The position numbers were made by a program, and so were the translations under genes. A DNA stretch of 64,000 nt, taken from NCBI GenBank assembly GCA_905116865.2, contig CAJHNH020008461.1, positions 128,501 to 192,500 on the forward strand. Reading direction: 5' to 3'. The notes under the pieces were generated by a model. The model had not been told where the DNA came from. It saw only the letters and a list, made by a program, of their open reading frames with translations, and ran no database searches. Positions 1-11,140 of the stretch are shown one piece after another. Each line of letters opens with the position of its first letter. The stretch's first letter is position 1. This stretch comes from Candidula unifasciata. Its lineage: Eukaryota > Mollusca > Gastropoda > Stylommatophora > Geomitridae.

Positions 1-115
1 ACGGTTTTAAATTATCGTGGACAGAAGTGTACCAAGGGCCAGCCCCAAGTGAGCATTCCGGTCTGTTATCTTTATGTTTGTCTATGTGTGTGTTCGTCAC
101 TGTGTCGATATCATA

Positions 116-117
116 TG

Positions 118-201
<84 letters not shown>
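116..201. repeat. (AT)n microsatellite
   Basis: An almost pure TA dinucleotide run of about 85 bases. A second run lies at 473-516 on the other side of a SINE, so the SINE may sit inside one former AT tract. Confidence 0.95.
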
Positions 202-203
<2 letters not shown>

Positions 204-204
204 T

Positions 205-470
205 TCAAAAAAGTAAAGGACCCTTTTACACGCCGTTTGGCGTATAGGGCATATAGGGCTAGACCAATCGCCACAAGATGGGTGATGTGATGTGGTCAGC
301 ATCACGCCGGCCGCCTTTACTTCCCGGGACTGCACCCGGTACCCACTCACTGCTGGGTCGATAGGGGGGGGGGGGGCCAAGGTCATTTTTGAAAAAAGTC
401 CGGTTCCGCTTGGGAGCGACCCCACGACCTTCCGATCCGCGGCGAGCGTCTAGTCGCTCCGCCACAGCGA

Positions 471-473
<3 letters not shown>
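205..473 (-). mobile_element. tRNA-headed SINE, family A
   Basis: Read on the minus strand, the element starts with a tRNA-like head: a box A-like GGAGCGACTAGACGCTCGCC stretch and a degenerate box B followed by CGGACTTTTTTC. The body has the phrases seen in the other family A copies (gaccttgg, ggtaccgggtgcagtcccgg-like, gtaaaggcgg, ggtctagccctata). Copies elsewhere are at 572-832, 1396-1640, 5108-5300, 9127-9385, 35143-35432 and 50375-50580. (AT)n tracts flank it on both sides. Confidence 0.75.
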
Positions 474-517
<44 letters not shown>

Positions 518-571
518 CGTTTAGATAATTCTACATACTAAGGTTTAACAGCTTGCCAAGCTGTCTGGAAG

Positions 572-832
572 GGAGTGGCCGTGGCGTTGGCGGCTAGACG
601 CCCGACTGCGGAGTGGAAGGTAGTGGGTTCGCTTCCTAATGGAGCCAGACTTTTTTTTTTAAATGACCCTGACTCCCAGGTCGACCAAGCCTTGAGTGGG
701 TACCAGGTGCAGTAGTGGGAGGTAAAGGCGACAAGCATGATGCTGTCACATCATTCATCGAGCGCCGATTGGTCTATACAAATATAGGTGTAGCTCTATA
801 TCCCCATTATGCTAAAAGCCGTAAACAAGGAC
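572..832 (+). mobile_element. tRNA-headed SINE, family A
   Basis: The head carries gttggcggctagacgcc (box A-like) and gtgggttcgcttcct (box B-like), then the family A body through gtaaaggcgacaagcatgatg and ggtctata. It is diverged from the 9.1-kb copy, and the order of blocks is the same. Confidence 0.75.
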
Positions 833-1395
833 CTTATCTTCACTCTAAAGCAGTTTGGAGCGCTGCGCTTTGATTCCGAAGACCCTGGTTCTGTGGCAAG
901 TGGTCGTCGCTTACACTTTCCATTGCCAAGGTAATAAACAAAAATGTATTACTATTTATTATTAATATTTACTATTTTTTCACAAATATACCACTCGGGT
1001 TAATTCTCTAACATGGGGAAAAGAACGCTCGCTGTATGATTACTCTACCTGCTCAAAAACTGTAACCTGTGAAAGCTACCACTTAACTACTACTACAATG
1101 CACGCTGCACACGCATACTCAGTGTAGCGAGGGGGAAAAAACCCAATGTAATACCCTCTTCAGTGTGATTGTTACCTGCTAACCCGTACATATTTGCACT
1201 GGTCACGCAACGTCACTGCCATCGTTCGAATCCTCAATAAGGTGATGGATTTTGTTGTTGCTGGTGCGGGCAGAAAACAAATCTTAGCATGCACAGTTCG
1301 TGGCGACTACATTAGCCATGCGGTCATATCATGATCAGAGAGCCTTTCTCCTACCCAGCGCTAAAACGTATGTAAGTAAGTAGGATGTTTATCCT
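833..1395. other. Intergenic, no gene seen
   Basis: AT-rich sequence without a credible open frame, tandem repeat or recognisable transposon motif on either strand. Confidence 0.5.
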
Positions 1396-1640
1396 TGCCC
1401 AGGCGTATTGGTCGTATAGGGCTATACATATATTCTATACACCATTCAGCACCTAATGGATGAAGTGGTCAACATCTCGTCAGCTGCCTTTTCTTTCCAG
1501 GACTTTACCTGGTACCCACTCAAACCTGGGTCGACCTGGGAGCCAAGGTTTTGTTAGGAAAACAGTCAAGTTCCGTTCAGATACAAACCCATGACGTTCG
1601 GGCCCGCAGACGACCGTCTAGCCTCTACACGAAGGTGGCT
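1396..1640 (-). mobile_element. Family A SINE, diverged
   Basis: The minus strand carries the family A body (ctggtacccactcaaacctgggtcgacctgggagccaagg on the plus strand is the hallmark block) and a decayed tRNA head near 1600-1640 (the plus strand has cgaccgtctagcctc). It is inverted relative to the copy at 572. Confidence 0.6.
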
Positions 1641-2420
1641 CCCATCAACACAAAAGCCGACTGATAATTGGTGAGAAAGTAGATCTGGCACCCAATCTTT
1701 TCTTTGTGCCCATTTTCCTACAATGAAGTATGGACTCAGAACCTGCTTACACAAGGTCTTTTCATGTTTGCCATCTCGTGGAATCACTCATGTCCTTGTA
1801 CTGTTTATTTTTATCTTTGTATATACGTCTTATTCTTTTTTTAATGTTCGCCTATAAAATTAAATTATTTTATTGCTGCAGTATCTGCCCATTTCGACCA
1901 ACATTGGGTATCAGCAAATCCTTAATTAGTCGCCTTTGCGACATGCTTAAAAGGGGTTAAACTGGGTATTCTTGTTTCCCTTTAGATGTGGCTCCGCTGC
2001 CCACATGGGGCTATCAGTCATTAATTTGTGTCCCCATTTGTTTGTCTTTCTATTGGTTACTTTAGTCCTATAAACTCCAATGCAAGAGCTGTCTAGATTT
2101 ACTACTATCAGGTTGACACAATCTAGGTCCTATTCAGTGTCAGCCCATTTAATCTTAACCAGTAACTCACGCAATTTATGTCTAATTATCTGCCAGAGCT
2201 GAATGGTTATGACTGTACCACAAATTTGTCGCTTCTGTTCCGCGCAGGCATCAGTTAATGACAGTTTATAGTTATCAGTAATTCTGCGTGTGTTATCTAT
2301 GTTTCTGCTTCTAAAACCGAACTGACTTGACACGAGCGTTCACTATTCCACGTTTGGTACCAAGTGTATTAGTCTGAATTTATGTTGACTGTTCCAGGTG
2401 TCCTACAGTTTTAATTGCTC
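1641..2420. other. Intergenic, no gene seen
   Basis: AT-rich single-copy-looking sequence. Short open frames here show no domain motif, no splice-compatible context and no compositional change. Confidence 0.5.
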
Positions 2421-2427
2421 ACCTCAC

Positions 2428-2500
2428 ATATTATATATGTGTAGATATTATGTATGTATGTAGGTATATATGTATGTATGTGTCTATATATATATATATG

Positions 2501-2581
<81 letters not shown>
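2428..2581. repeat. (AT)n/(TATG)n microsatellite
   Basis: A TATG/TGTA-rich segment passes into a pure TA run of about 70 bases ending at 2581. Confidence 0.95.
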
Positions 2582-2639
2582 TCTGTTGAAGTGAGAGTGC
2601 AACCGACAGAATGTTGTTGGTTATGGTCCTGCACTCTGC

Positions 2640-3325
2640 GGCGATAGACAGAGGGAGGATCTTATCATTAGAGACAAAAGCTATAGCCACAGACTAGTAC
2701 AGTCACAGTCCAGAAGGAAAGCAATGGCAAACTCCTTCTACAAAACTTATCAAGAAACCATAATGGCCATGGAAATGGTAAAACAATGCAAGAAATTAAA
2801 TGACGACTATCAATTGCTCTCCAAAGACTAAAACAACTGAATAAATTATGAAATGGGATAGACAGAAAAATAAAAATTATATTCTAAGAGCATGCATCTT
2901 TCCCATTGCAACATACGCCTGTGAGACCTGGACATTTACTAAACAAGCTGAACAGCGCATAAATGCCTTTGAGTAACATTTTATAGACGGGTTCTAAGAA
3001 TATCATGGGTAAAGAGAAGAACAAATGCATCTGTACATCAAGAACTGAATACTGAAGATGGTTGGCTATTAAAGACGATAAAACGCAGAAAATTGAAATA
3101 TTTTGGTCACTTGAAACGTCCCGAAAGTTTGGAGAGAACAACAATAGAGAGGTATATGCCTGGGAAGAGAGGTAGAGAAAGACCAAAGAGAAGATTAGAG
3201 CAGGATATGGCAGATGATCTCTAGATGGTTCTACTGGACGCGGCACATCTTTCTTGTGATCGAGACGTTTACCGGAGGGTTGTTATGAGAGCAAGGTTTT
3301 GCAAGGGATACGCTGCTGGCTGACT
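2640..3325 (+). mobile_element. LINE reverse transcriptase C-terminal remnant
   Basis: Broken plus-strand frames read as the thumb and tail of a non-LTR reverse transcriptase: ILRACIFPIATYACETW, then RRVLRISWVKRRTNASVHQE, a WLLKTIKRRKLKYFGHLKR block and a GKRGRERPKRRLEQDMADD block. The CETWTF and FGH..R..GRP+R+ signatures are typical of CR1/RTE-type element tails. Stops and frame changes make it non-functional. It ends in a short CTGACTGACT-type repeat, which could be the element's 3' terminal repeat. Confidence 0.75.
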
Positions 3326-3594
3326 GACTCTGACGGTTCCCAACTGTTGTGTAAAATAGTGCATACATTAGTTTCAGTGCGTCTTATTAGATCGTTGTAT
3401 TTATATCCTTGAGGTTTCAGAACCACTGAGATGGCAGCAATGGTCATTAAAAATGCCATGCTTTTATTGTGAATGATTTTTCTGAACGCGTTTGAGTGTT
3501 GTTAGTCATACTCACTTGGTCTTCTTTAATCACAAGATAACACTCTCGTTTATAGAGACTGGAAATCGCCACTGAATTACCATTATAATGTTGA

Positions 3595-4010
3595 ATGTTG
3601 AACTAAGAATCAACATCATAGCACTCGGCACACTCCCTTTAGTGCTCAGTCCCCGTCTTCAGCAGCAAGCGAAGAGTTCCAATTTTAATGTTACCAGTAA
3701 CCGTCTCAGTGTACATCCTTCTCATCCTTTCCCCTGAGTGTTGAGCGCTGGCCAGATCCACAGGTAACAACTCGCAGCACTATTCTCCTTAGACCGTTAT
3801 GGTCTATCTGCGTCTCCGCACTGCTCACTCGCTCCAAAAGGGCCCTCACAATATCTAACTTGCCATACATCAGTTCACCACCAAGTGGTGCAGAACCAGC
3901 CAGTCTATCTGCCTGCTCATTTCCCAACACACCGGCATCACCTGAAGAAAATATCCAAAGGATGCTAACTACCCTGGACCTCTGAAGTGTTGCTTGCTGA
4001 ATTACCATCA
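3595..4010 (-). mobile_element. RNase H-type LINE 3' remnant
   Basis: Minus-strand translation gives an RNase H C-terminal motif (LWIFSSGDAGVLGNEQADRL, compare the canonical W(V)PGHAGVxGNExAD) followed by a tail. The 3' sequence is plainly homologous to 36325-36450 and 60125-60790. The second residue of the motif core is changed (GDAG instead of GHAG), and frames are interrupted. Confidence 0.75.
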
Positions 4011-4900
4011 AAATGTGCAGAGGACACACACTTGATTGAGGAGGGGTTTTCTTTACTTAATCGTGTCTCTTCTGTTATTTTCAAACACTTACTGCCTTCG
4101 GAAACTACATATGATAATAAGGAAGAAGAGTAGGAGGACGATAACATCAACACGTGTTAACTATGACAACATATAGTGTCTCTGTACATATGTAACTTTA
4201 TTATTTTGTCTCCTCCTAGTGTAGTTTATGAAGCATTTCACGCTATTTATTTTAACTGCTGACTACCTGACAAGTGCCTGACTGACTGACTGACTGACTG
4301 ACTGACTGCGCCCTCCCCCCCCCCCCCCCCCCGACGATCTGCTACCTGCAGGTTTGATACAACTGCCAGTTAAGAGTGTCGCATTCTTGAAGACAATACA
4401 TCAGGGCTAGGGCAAACACCTCTTTCAACCTCAATACGTTCTAGTTGATTTACCTTAACAACTGGATCAAGGAATCCCAGGGCGTAACCTGCTGCTTTGG
4501 GTGGCTGGTGCGGAGTCTGTGCCAGTGACTACGAGACATCGTAGTCTCCCCCCACCCCCCACACCCACTTTTTTCCCCAATATTGCAGACTGTAAGATTA
4601 ACATCGTCTTGATGAGAATCAAACAGGAGTAGTCTCCAAAAAAACATCCCTTGCGTCTAATAACAGTTGCGTTGGTGTCACTGTTACTTAGTAACATTCA
4701 GTCCTATGTATACAGGTTCTGATACGAAAATGACCCTTTGCAAATCAGATCACGACACGATGTCTAGCTATGTTTACAAATATGTTTAAAAATATTGATC
4801 TATATTGTATGAACCGGATGGTTAGGAATATATAATTATTTCCTCTCCAATTGTTAGGTAGATATGAATATGTTAGTCTTTAAGGACAGTTTGTTTTCCA
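4011..4900. other. Intergenic with (GACT)n and poly(C)
   Basis: No gene seen. A (TGAC)n run lies at about 4268-4307 and is followed almost at once by a poly(C) tract at about 4314-4332. The rest is AT-rich. Confidence 0.6.
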
Positions 4901-4901
4901 G

Positions 4902-5018
4902 GCGTGGAGTGTTCCGGGTTCCGCTGTGTAGTCAACAAATACTGCATCTCTTCAACACTCAAGTGCAATAATGAGCCCAACTGTGGCAAGGGAGATGATT
5001 CTGACGAGACTGCTGAAT
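4902..5018 (+). CDS. LDL-receptor class A exon of a membrane protein
   Basis: The exon is bounded by a ttttccag acceptor and a GAAT|gtaggt donor. It is 117 bases, phase 1 at both ends, which is the classical layout of an LDLa module exon. The translation has the six cysteines in LDLa spacing (C-5-C pattern start CSGFRC, then YC, KC, NC, EC) and the calcium-box acidic cluster DDSDE. LDLa modules are extracellular, disulfide-bonded ligand-binding repeats. The exon joins in phase to 6644-6930, where the split codon completes the sixth cysteine (TGT). Upstream exons, including the signal peptide, are not in this window. A CUB/LDLa receptor of the Neto or LEV-10 kind is one possibility; the sequence here does not decide it. 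Confidence 0.85.
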
Positions 5019-5107
5019 GTAGGTCACACATTATGTTAATTCATCTAATTTATTTATTCATCCTCCTTATCTTTAGGGCAAGACAAATTATTTAGGGCAA
5101 CTAAACA

Positions 5108-5300
5108 ACTGAAGCCACGGTACCTGATATAGCTGGACCATTGCCTGACAGCCCAATGGTCTTGAGTTCAGATTCGCACGAATTTTGGTTGTCAACTTGT
5201 GTTAGGCTCTTAGGGCGACCCAGCCTAACATGGGCACAAGAAAATGTTCTGGAAAGTAAAGGCGGACAGCGTAATGTTAACCGTACTATCGGCTGCATGT
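5108..5300 (+). mobile_element. Family A SINE, degenerate
   Basis: It contains gttcagattcgcacg (box B-like), the body block with agcctaacatgggcacaag, and ggaaagtaaaggcggacagcgtaatgtt. These match the family A order. It lies in the intron of the LDLa/TM gene. Confidence 0.55.
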
Positions 5301-5574
5301 CGCTTTCTTAAAAAAAATATTCTAGCATTAAATGCTGTATGCTTTAAACGTTCTTGTAGTATTATTTGTGTATACACTGAAAATTTCTTCCAGTTCAGAT
5401 TTTGTTGTATACTGGAGACACACTGGGAAGAAACGAACAGAGTATCAGCAAACAGGCACTACAATGGGAAAGAAAGGCGTTTAGGAAGCCAGGACGCCCA
5501 GAAAAAAAATCCGGAAATTAACGTTGATGAGAAAGGCCAAAGTTACTAGACTGGATTCGAAGGGACTGCACAGG

Positions 5575-6028
5575 AAGAACAGAATGTGTGAAAAGACTGC
5601 GAGCCATACGTGTAGAACAGAATGTGTGAATAGACTGCGAGCCCTATGTGTAGAACAGAATGTGTGAATAGACTGCGAGCCCTATGTGTAGAACAGAATA
5701 TGTGAATAGACTGCGAGCCCTATGTGTAGAACAGAATGTGTGAATAGACTGCGAGCCCTATGTGTAGAACAGAATGTGGGAATAGACTGCGAGCCCTATG
5801 TGTAGAACAGAATGTGTGAATAGACTGCAAGCCCTATGTGTAGAACAGAATGGGGAAATAGACTGCGAGCCCTATGTGTAGAACAGAATGTGTGAATAGA
5901 CTGCGAGCCCTATGTGTAGAACAGAATGTGCGAATAGACTGCGAGCCCTATGTATAGAACAGAATGTGGGAATAGACTTCGAGCCCTATGTATAGAACAC
6001 AATGTGGGAATAGACTGCGAGCCCATGT
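5575..6028. repeat. 38-bp minisatellite, about 12 copies
   Basis: Head-to-tail units of the form tagaacagaatgtgtgaata + gactgcgagccctatgtg. Internal copies differ by one to three bases. It sits in the intron between the LDLa exon and the terminal exon. Confidence 0.95.
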
Positions 6029-6643
6029 GACATGTTATATCACAACAGTAATGATGCTGCTTATGCTGACGAATATGACTTTTTATGGATGTTCTCTCAC
6101 ATAAAACATGACCTTTTCTCTAGCTGTCTTTTTTTGTGATTCTCTGCCCAGTACATCGTTTAACAGATAAATGTATCTTTATAAGACCCTATTACAGAAA
6201 CCAACTGGCTCAACAACAGATGAGGGCGAAGAAGAATTCCACCACCCCTCCCCCGCCCCGCTATCATACATAGTCCTGTTCTTTGTCTCTGAAATCAGAT
6301 TTGTAAGAGATTCATTTTTATTTCGCATTGTTCATTCATTGTCCACGTTAATATTTTTATTTCTTGTGGCATGTTTTAGTTATAGAGAATTCCAGTGTGG
6401 ATTCTGGGGCCTGTTGAAGTGACTGTAAAGAAAGATTCGTAACCTCTTAACCATCATGTCACTGAAGGCGACTTGTTTTATGTTTGCTGAAATCTTATGT
6501 GCTGGAACAAAAGGCGAAAATATCACAGCCTGGTTAAAAACCCTGTTCAGCGCCCCAATCGACCTTCAATGGCAAAAGCTAATGACAGAAAGATTTCGAG
6601 AATTAATGCTGGAGGTATTTATCTAGTTGTTGTCTTCCTGCAG

Positions 6644-6930
6644 GTTCTAGAACTTCTGGTATCCAGATCCTCCATATTGCAATAGGCACTTCCATCTCAT
6701 CGTTCTTCTGCATCATCTTGCTCATCTGTGGATTTTACCATCGGCGGAAGTTCCGGTCAGATCGCGCCCCAGCAGACCACGATCACGTGGAAGTGCGGTA
6801 CGTGTCAGCTCCCACCGGATGCAACACCACCGACCGTCTCCTTATGGAAGACAGACATGAATTAAATAATGACCATCATAAAACTACAACACACACGAGT
6901 CCAAGATGTCAGAAAGTGTCCATGGTATGA
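6644..6930 (+). CDS. Terminal exon: TM helix and cytoplasmic tail
   Basis: The acceptor is ttcctgcag and the exon enters in phase 1, completing the last LDLa cysteine of the preceding exon. It encodes 94 residues after the split codon and ends at TGA 6928-6930. Residues about 6-31 form one hydrophobic helix (IQILHIAIGTSISSFFCIIL followed by LICGFY), then a basic stop-transfer HRRKFR. A cytoplasmic tail of about 60 residues follows, with an EVRYVSAPTGCNTTDRLL stretch that looks constrained and a His/Asn-rich middle. The protein therefore reads as LDLa - short linker - single TM - short tail, type I. An AATAAA hexamer at 7213-7218 could serve as its poly(A) signal. I do not recognise a specific tail motif and assign no symbol. 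Confidence 0.82.
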
Positions 6931-7874
6931 CGACGGCTGATATTTCTGTTTTAGGAACTTATATAAATTATTGTTTGTTTTGTACATTAGAATAATGGAC
7001 CTGATTATACTTTTATACATTTTTACTCATGACAGGAATATGACAGATAACTTGTAATGTGTTTGCCTATGATACAATAATATCAGTAATGTAGTTTGTT
7101 ATCAAACATATGTCCTGCAAATGTAATATAATGTTGGCTCTTCCATTTGCCAATGCATCAATATAATCGGTACGTTTTTGGATCACTCCCAGAAACTGAG
7201 TTCCACCGGATAAATAAATAGCTGATAATTTGATTGGAAGGTTCAAAATTGAACGTATCCACCACTAGACTTGACCAAATGTTCGTATATGTCTCGCTGT
7301 CTCTATGCAGAGTGGCTACCTTCTGCCACGGGTGCCATACAGTGGGTCAGCCGACAGATTTATATTAACTTTCATAATTACATTCTGCAACCCTTTAAGT
7401 TCTCCCTTTTTCTTTAATTGTAATTGTAACAAACAAACAAAATAGGGGTAAAAAAAAAGGGGGGGGGGGGGGGGGACAGTCAGATTCAAGACCTACCGAT
7501 CAGTAAACAGGAAAACATGTGAGACCAAGAATGATGAATGAATCGTTAATGAATCGATGAATCAAAAATTGATGTCGCTTACTGGCTACTATCCACAATT
7601 CATCCTTAGCGTGGAAGACACGATGTTTTTATACTGGTTGTGCCAATGGTAATCTGCAATACAAAACAAATCTGGCCCTCATTTCCACTGAACATTCCTC
7701 AGTATCCTCCAGACCGTCTGTTCACTCCCTGCAGAATGAGTCTGTCCATGTGTAGCGACCTATCTGCCATCAAAGTATTCAGCTTGACCTAGTTATACGT
7801 TGCGTGTGGTGGTTTGATGGTTACATTAGAAGACTCATAAATTAAAGTAATCTTCAGGATCAATGTCTCTAGTA
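6931..7874. other. 3' UTR and downstream spacer
   Basis: AT-rich. It holds a candidate AATAAA at 7213-7218 for the upstream gene and a poly(G) tract at about 7459-7485. No other gene seen. Confidence 0.5.
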
Positions 7875-8515
7875 TAGAGGTGGGCAACTTTTCCGGGGGT
7901 CAAATAAATATTTCCCAAGCTGGTTGCGGGCCATATAGAAGGCGGAAAAACACTATAAACATAACATCTATAACATAATATTTGGTGGGTTAATCTAAGA
8001 TTCCAAACCTTCACCACGTCTCTGGCCAGACACATTCACCCAGTTCTTCTAAATATTCCTAACTGTGTTAGTTCAAAGAAAAGGAACGGTCGTCACCTTA
8101 TGTTTTATTATCCGATTTCGCCGACAACACTGTCTCTACTATCTGAGTTTTGTCGACCAACACTGTCTCTACTATCTGAGTTTCGTCGACCAACACTGTC
8201 TCTACTATCTGCGTTTCGTCTACAACACTGTCTCTACTATCTGAGTTTCGTCGACAACACTGTCTCTAATTTCTGAGTTTCCCCGCAACAGGTGTTTCTG
8301 TTTCACAAACAGGGTCAGATATTTGATGACCTCAGTTTCTGGGTATCACTATTTAGGTTATCAGATGTTTTTCGATTTTTATATGCGAATTCCTGTTTCC
8401 TTCCGCATATAAAGGTATGTATTTGTGTTTCACGTTTTTTGTGTCAACACAGTGGTCAGATTACCTAGTGTCGCTAGTAAAGATTTGACCACAGGCCATA
8501 GTTTGACCACTGCTG
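7875..8515. mobile_element. hAT-like non-autonomous element
   Basis: The left end TAGAGGTGGGCAAC and right end GTTTGACCACTGCTG are imperfect inverted repeats of the kind seen at hAT termini. The 8 bases outside are ctctagta on the left and ctctagca on the right, 7 of 8 matching, as expected for an old hAT target-site duplication. The interior has no transposase and contains a tandem array at about 8115-8285. GTCAAAT is repeated inside both ends. Confidence 0.6.
8115..8285. repeat. About 31-bp tandem repeat, 5 copies
   Basis: Units read caacactgtctctactatct + gagtttcgtcga with small length differences. It lies inside the hAT-like element. Confidence 0.85.
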
Positions 8516-8619
8516 CTCTAGCAGCATGCCTGTGGTTATTTTCCAGTAGTACATTTTGAAAGACACCAACGCTGGCTTAGATAAATGTGACAAGAGGTAA
8601 ACACTATTTCGACAGGATA

Positions 8620-8925
8620 AAAGGTAAAGGTAAAGTCGGGAGATGTGAACCAGCGTCGTTGCACACGGTTATAAACCATAAGTGCTCTGCCACCATTACG
8701 GGCAGCTGATAAGAATTGTCCGCCTGTGTCGCCGTTCGCACGTAACTCTGTAGCTACAGCGACGTTCCTCCATTTACCCCAGAGTGTCAACTCTGGTACC
8801 CATTTCCTAGAGGCTGGGTGAACCCCGGAAGCAGCCCGGTTTAAAATACCGACCGTGGGCTGCAGCGAGTCGTAGCTGGATTTGAAAGCGAGCCTCTTAT
8901 CGACTGCGCTAACGCGGCCCCTTAC
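8620..8925 (-). mobile_element. tRNA-headed SINE, family C
   Basis: The minus strand begins GGGGCCGCGTTAGCGCAGTC, with box A-like TTAGCGCAGTCGATAAGAG and box B-like TTTCAAATCC, followed by a body that includes GGGTACCAGAGTTGAC. The head sequence differs from families A and B, so it is a separate SINE lineage. It ends near taaaggtaaaggta. Confidence 0.6.
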
Positions 8926-9126
8926 AGAATCACTTTCAACAGATTGTCTTTCACAATAAATTTTATTTTTAAAACTGTTTTTCGGCAATAAGTAAATGGG
9001 GTAGATAGATGCTCAATCTGCTCAACACACCAGATAACATTTCACCCCTATCGCACACCCCAACTCAGATATCACTACAATCTTTATACAGCTCAATATC
9101 ATTTACATATATCAATTAATTTATAT

Positions 9127-9385
9127 CAGCAGCCGCCGTGCTCTAGCGGCTAGACGCTCGCCTGCGGATCGGAAGGTCGTGGGTTGAGTCCATGACAGAA
9201 CCCGGACTTTTTTCAAAAACGACCTTGGCTTCCAGGTCAACCCAGCCTTGAGTGAGTACCATGTGCAGTCCTGGGAAGTAAAGGCGGCTGGCGTGATGCT
9301 GATCACATCACCCACCAAGTGCCGTTTGGTCTATAAAACATAGGTCTAGCCTTATATACCCAATTACGCCTGAAAGGCGTTGAAA
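9127..9385 (+). mobile_element. tRNA-headed SINE, family A, best copy
   Basis: The best-preserved family A member. Box A-like CTCTAGCGGCTAGACGC and box B-like GGGTTGAGTCC are followed by ccggacttttttc, accttggcttccaggtc, gtgagtaccatgtgcagtc, gtaaaggcggctggcgtgatg and ggtctataaaacatagg. The tRNA-like portion lacks an intact cloverleaf, so it is a SINE rather than a tRNA gene. Confidence 0.8.
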
Positions 9386-10639
9386 ATGGTCATTTACTTA
9401 AATTATTAAATGTAACAAGTTAATCTAATTAAAGCTCATTAAAAGGTTTCAGATTTAAAGGATAAACTTCACTGGACCAGATTTAATCCAAATGTCTCTG
9501 TGCAGAATGGCGCCATCCTGCCACACCAAGCACAAACATAGTAATTCCTGCAACGATCACCATGAACAGAACGATGCGGTCCATAATCAGAACCCATGAT
9601 CTTCAAAGAGCGAGGTCAATTAGAGATTAAAACGCCCTTAAACAACCCCCCCCGCCCCCCCCCCCCCCCTTCAACCGCCCCGAGCCCAGATTAAAATAAC
9701 GAAATAACCATCTGGGCGTCCCTGCAAATAATTTGAAAGATCCGTGATGTTTTTTTTTTTTTTTTAACAAAAAAAACCTCAACTGAAGAATGTCATACCA
9801 TTTATTTATTTATTCATTTTGCGATTTTGCCGGGATTAATTTATTTGTTTGCCAGTTTACATTTGGGGTAGGGAAGGCATTTTGTGCGTTTTTCAGTGAC
9901 ACACAAATGAGCAATTATATAGTGACCCATTTTTAGTGAAGAAACTTCAGCTTCTATGATCAGGGTATATTGCGATAATCCGTTTAAAACAAAACAAAAA
10001 ATTGTGAACATGACCAAAGTATCTACTAAAACCACATTACAGCTAACAACTGCTAGAATCGTATTGCAGCCTGAAGAGTATAAGCAGCTAATTTTTTTTT
10101 ATAAAACACATATAACTCTTTGAGTCGACACACACACACACACACACATAAATATATATATTGATTTAATATTTAATGAAAAACTAACGGACGACCCTAT
10201 TCAAGTGGCTAGATTATAACTTTATATTTTAGATGAACCAGATGTGTGCATGTTGATGACAAAGAGGTTATTTTAGTTTTGTGTGTGATAGAAATCATGT
10301 TTTGTGTTTATTTGTTTATTTTTAATATGTTATATTTTTAAACAAAGCTGATTATTGTTTTGTTGAGGAAGACTGCTTTATTTTCATGAACATTTAACAC
10401 TATTTATTCTCCAACTATGTTTTTATATAGAAAGTAAGATGTGTTGTCTGTATTTGATAAAAATTATCTTTACTTCCGGTAACGTTTTTCATGAATATTA
10501 CAAATGCTGAATTTTTCATAATACTTGTTTTGTGTGTGATGCTGTTATATTTGTTATTAAGGCTGCTTAATTTATAATAAAAGTGCTGTGTTTGACAGTG
10601 TATTGTTTTCTGTTCTATTAAACATAAAGCAAGGAAACA
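9386..10639. other. Intergenic, homopolymer-rich
   Basis: No gene seen. It has a C-rich tract at about 9646-9669, a T tract at about 9750-9765, a (CA)n at about 10128-10147 and AT-rich filler. Confidence 0.5.
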
Positions 10640-11140
10640 TTCTAATTGTTTTGGTCATGTCCCGAGGAGAAACATTCTAGTAGATCCAAGAGAAAAATTA
10701 TAGCAGATCTTGTAAGTGTAACAGAATGGGGGAGACAGGGTGAAGGAAGATTAGAAGAAGGTTAGTTACGTATCCTTTACAGGACGTTGCAGAACCAACC
10801 CCAACAGCCCCTGGCTGTTGTGTAGTTTTTCTAGGCACATTTACGTCCAGTAGTTTGCCATTGCTTCTGGACGGTCGGCTTTCTTGATACCACTGTCGAA
10901 ACCAGCGCAAGGCGCATGGCCCGCAGCTGGGATCAAACCCGGCATTACGAAGCGTTCGCATCGACTTAGCCACAGAGCCGACGATTATGAGAAGACCGAC
11001 TGAAAAATATCTGGGCAGTTTAACATTATGGCATGGGAGAACATCAGTCACAATTTATTGTAAGTACATGTTACAGAAAGTTGAGGATAGGACATGAATT
11101 TCAACACTTCAAGAGAAGAAGAGGGGAAAGAACCCTGTTT
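10640..11140 (+). mobile_element. LINE tail split by a SINE
   Basis: The left part (10640-10764) translates to NCFGHVPRRN, the GHV.R tail motif. The right part (10987-11140) reads RPTEKYLGSLTLWHGRTSV, which matches the EKxLxSLxxWHG stretch that normally follows a few residues later. A family B SINE (10765-10986) lies exactly between, so it inserted into this LINE copy. Confidence 0.65.
10765..10986 (-). mobile_element. tRNA-headed SINE, family B
   Basis: The minus strand starts GTCGGCTCTGTGGCTAAGTC with a box B GGGTTTGATCCC, then an unusually well-kept body (AAGAAAGCCGACCGTCC, AGCAATGGCAAACTACTGG, ACGTAAAT) and 3' end GCAACGTCCTGTAAAGGATA. Other copies are at 21724-21958 and 63784-64000. Confidence 0.85.

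Noticed and set aside
27..425. Open frames made of IYIYIY repeats near (AT)n tracts, also at 2411-2690
   Set aside because: Pure microsatellite translation.
9127..9385. A tRNA gene
   Set aside because: Box A and box B are present but the stems do not pair as in a tRNA, and the same head recurs with a common body in several copies, so it is a SINE.
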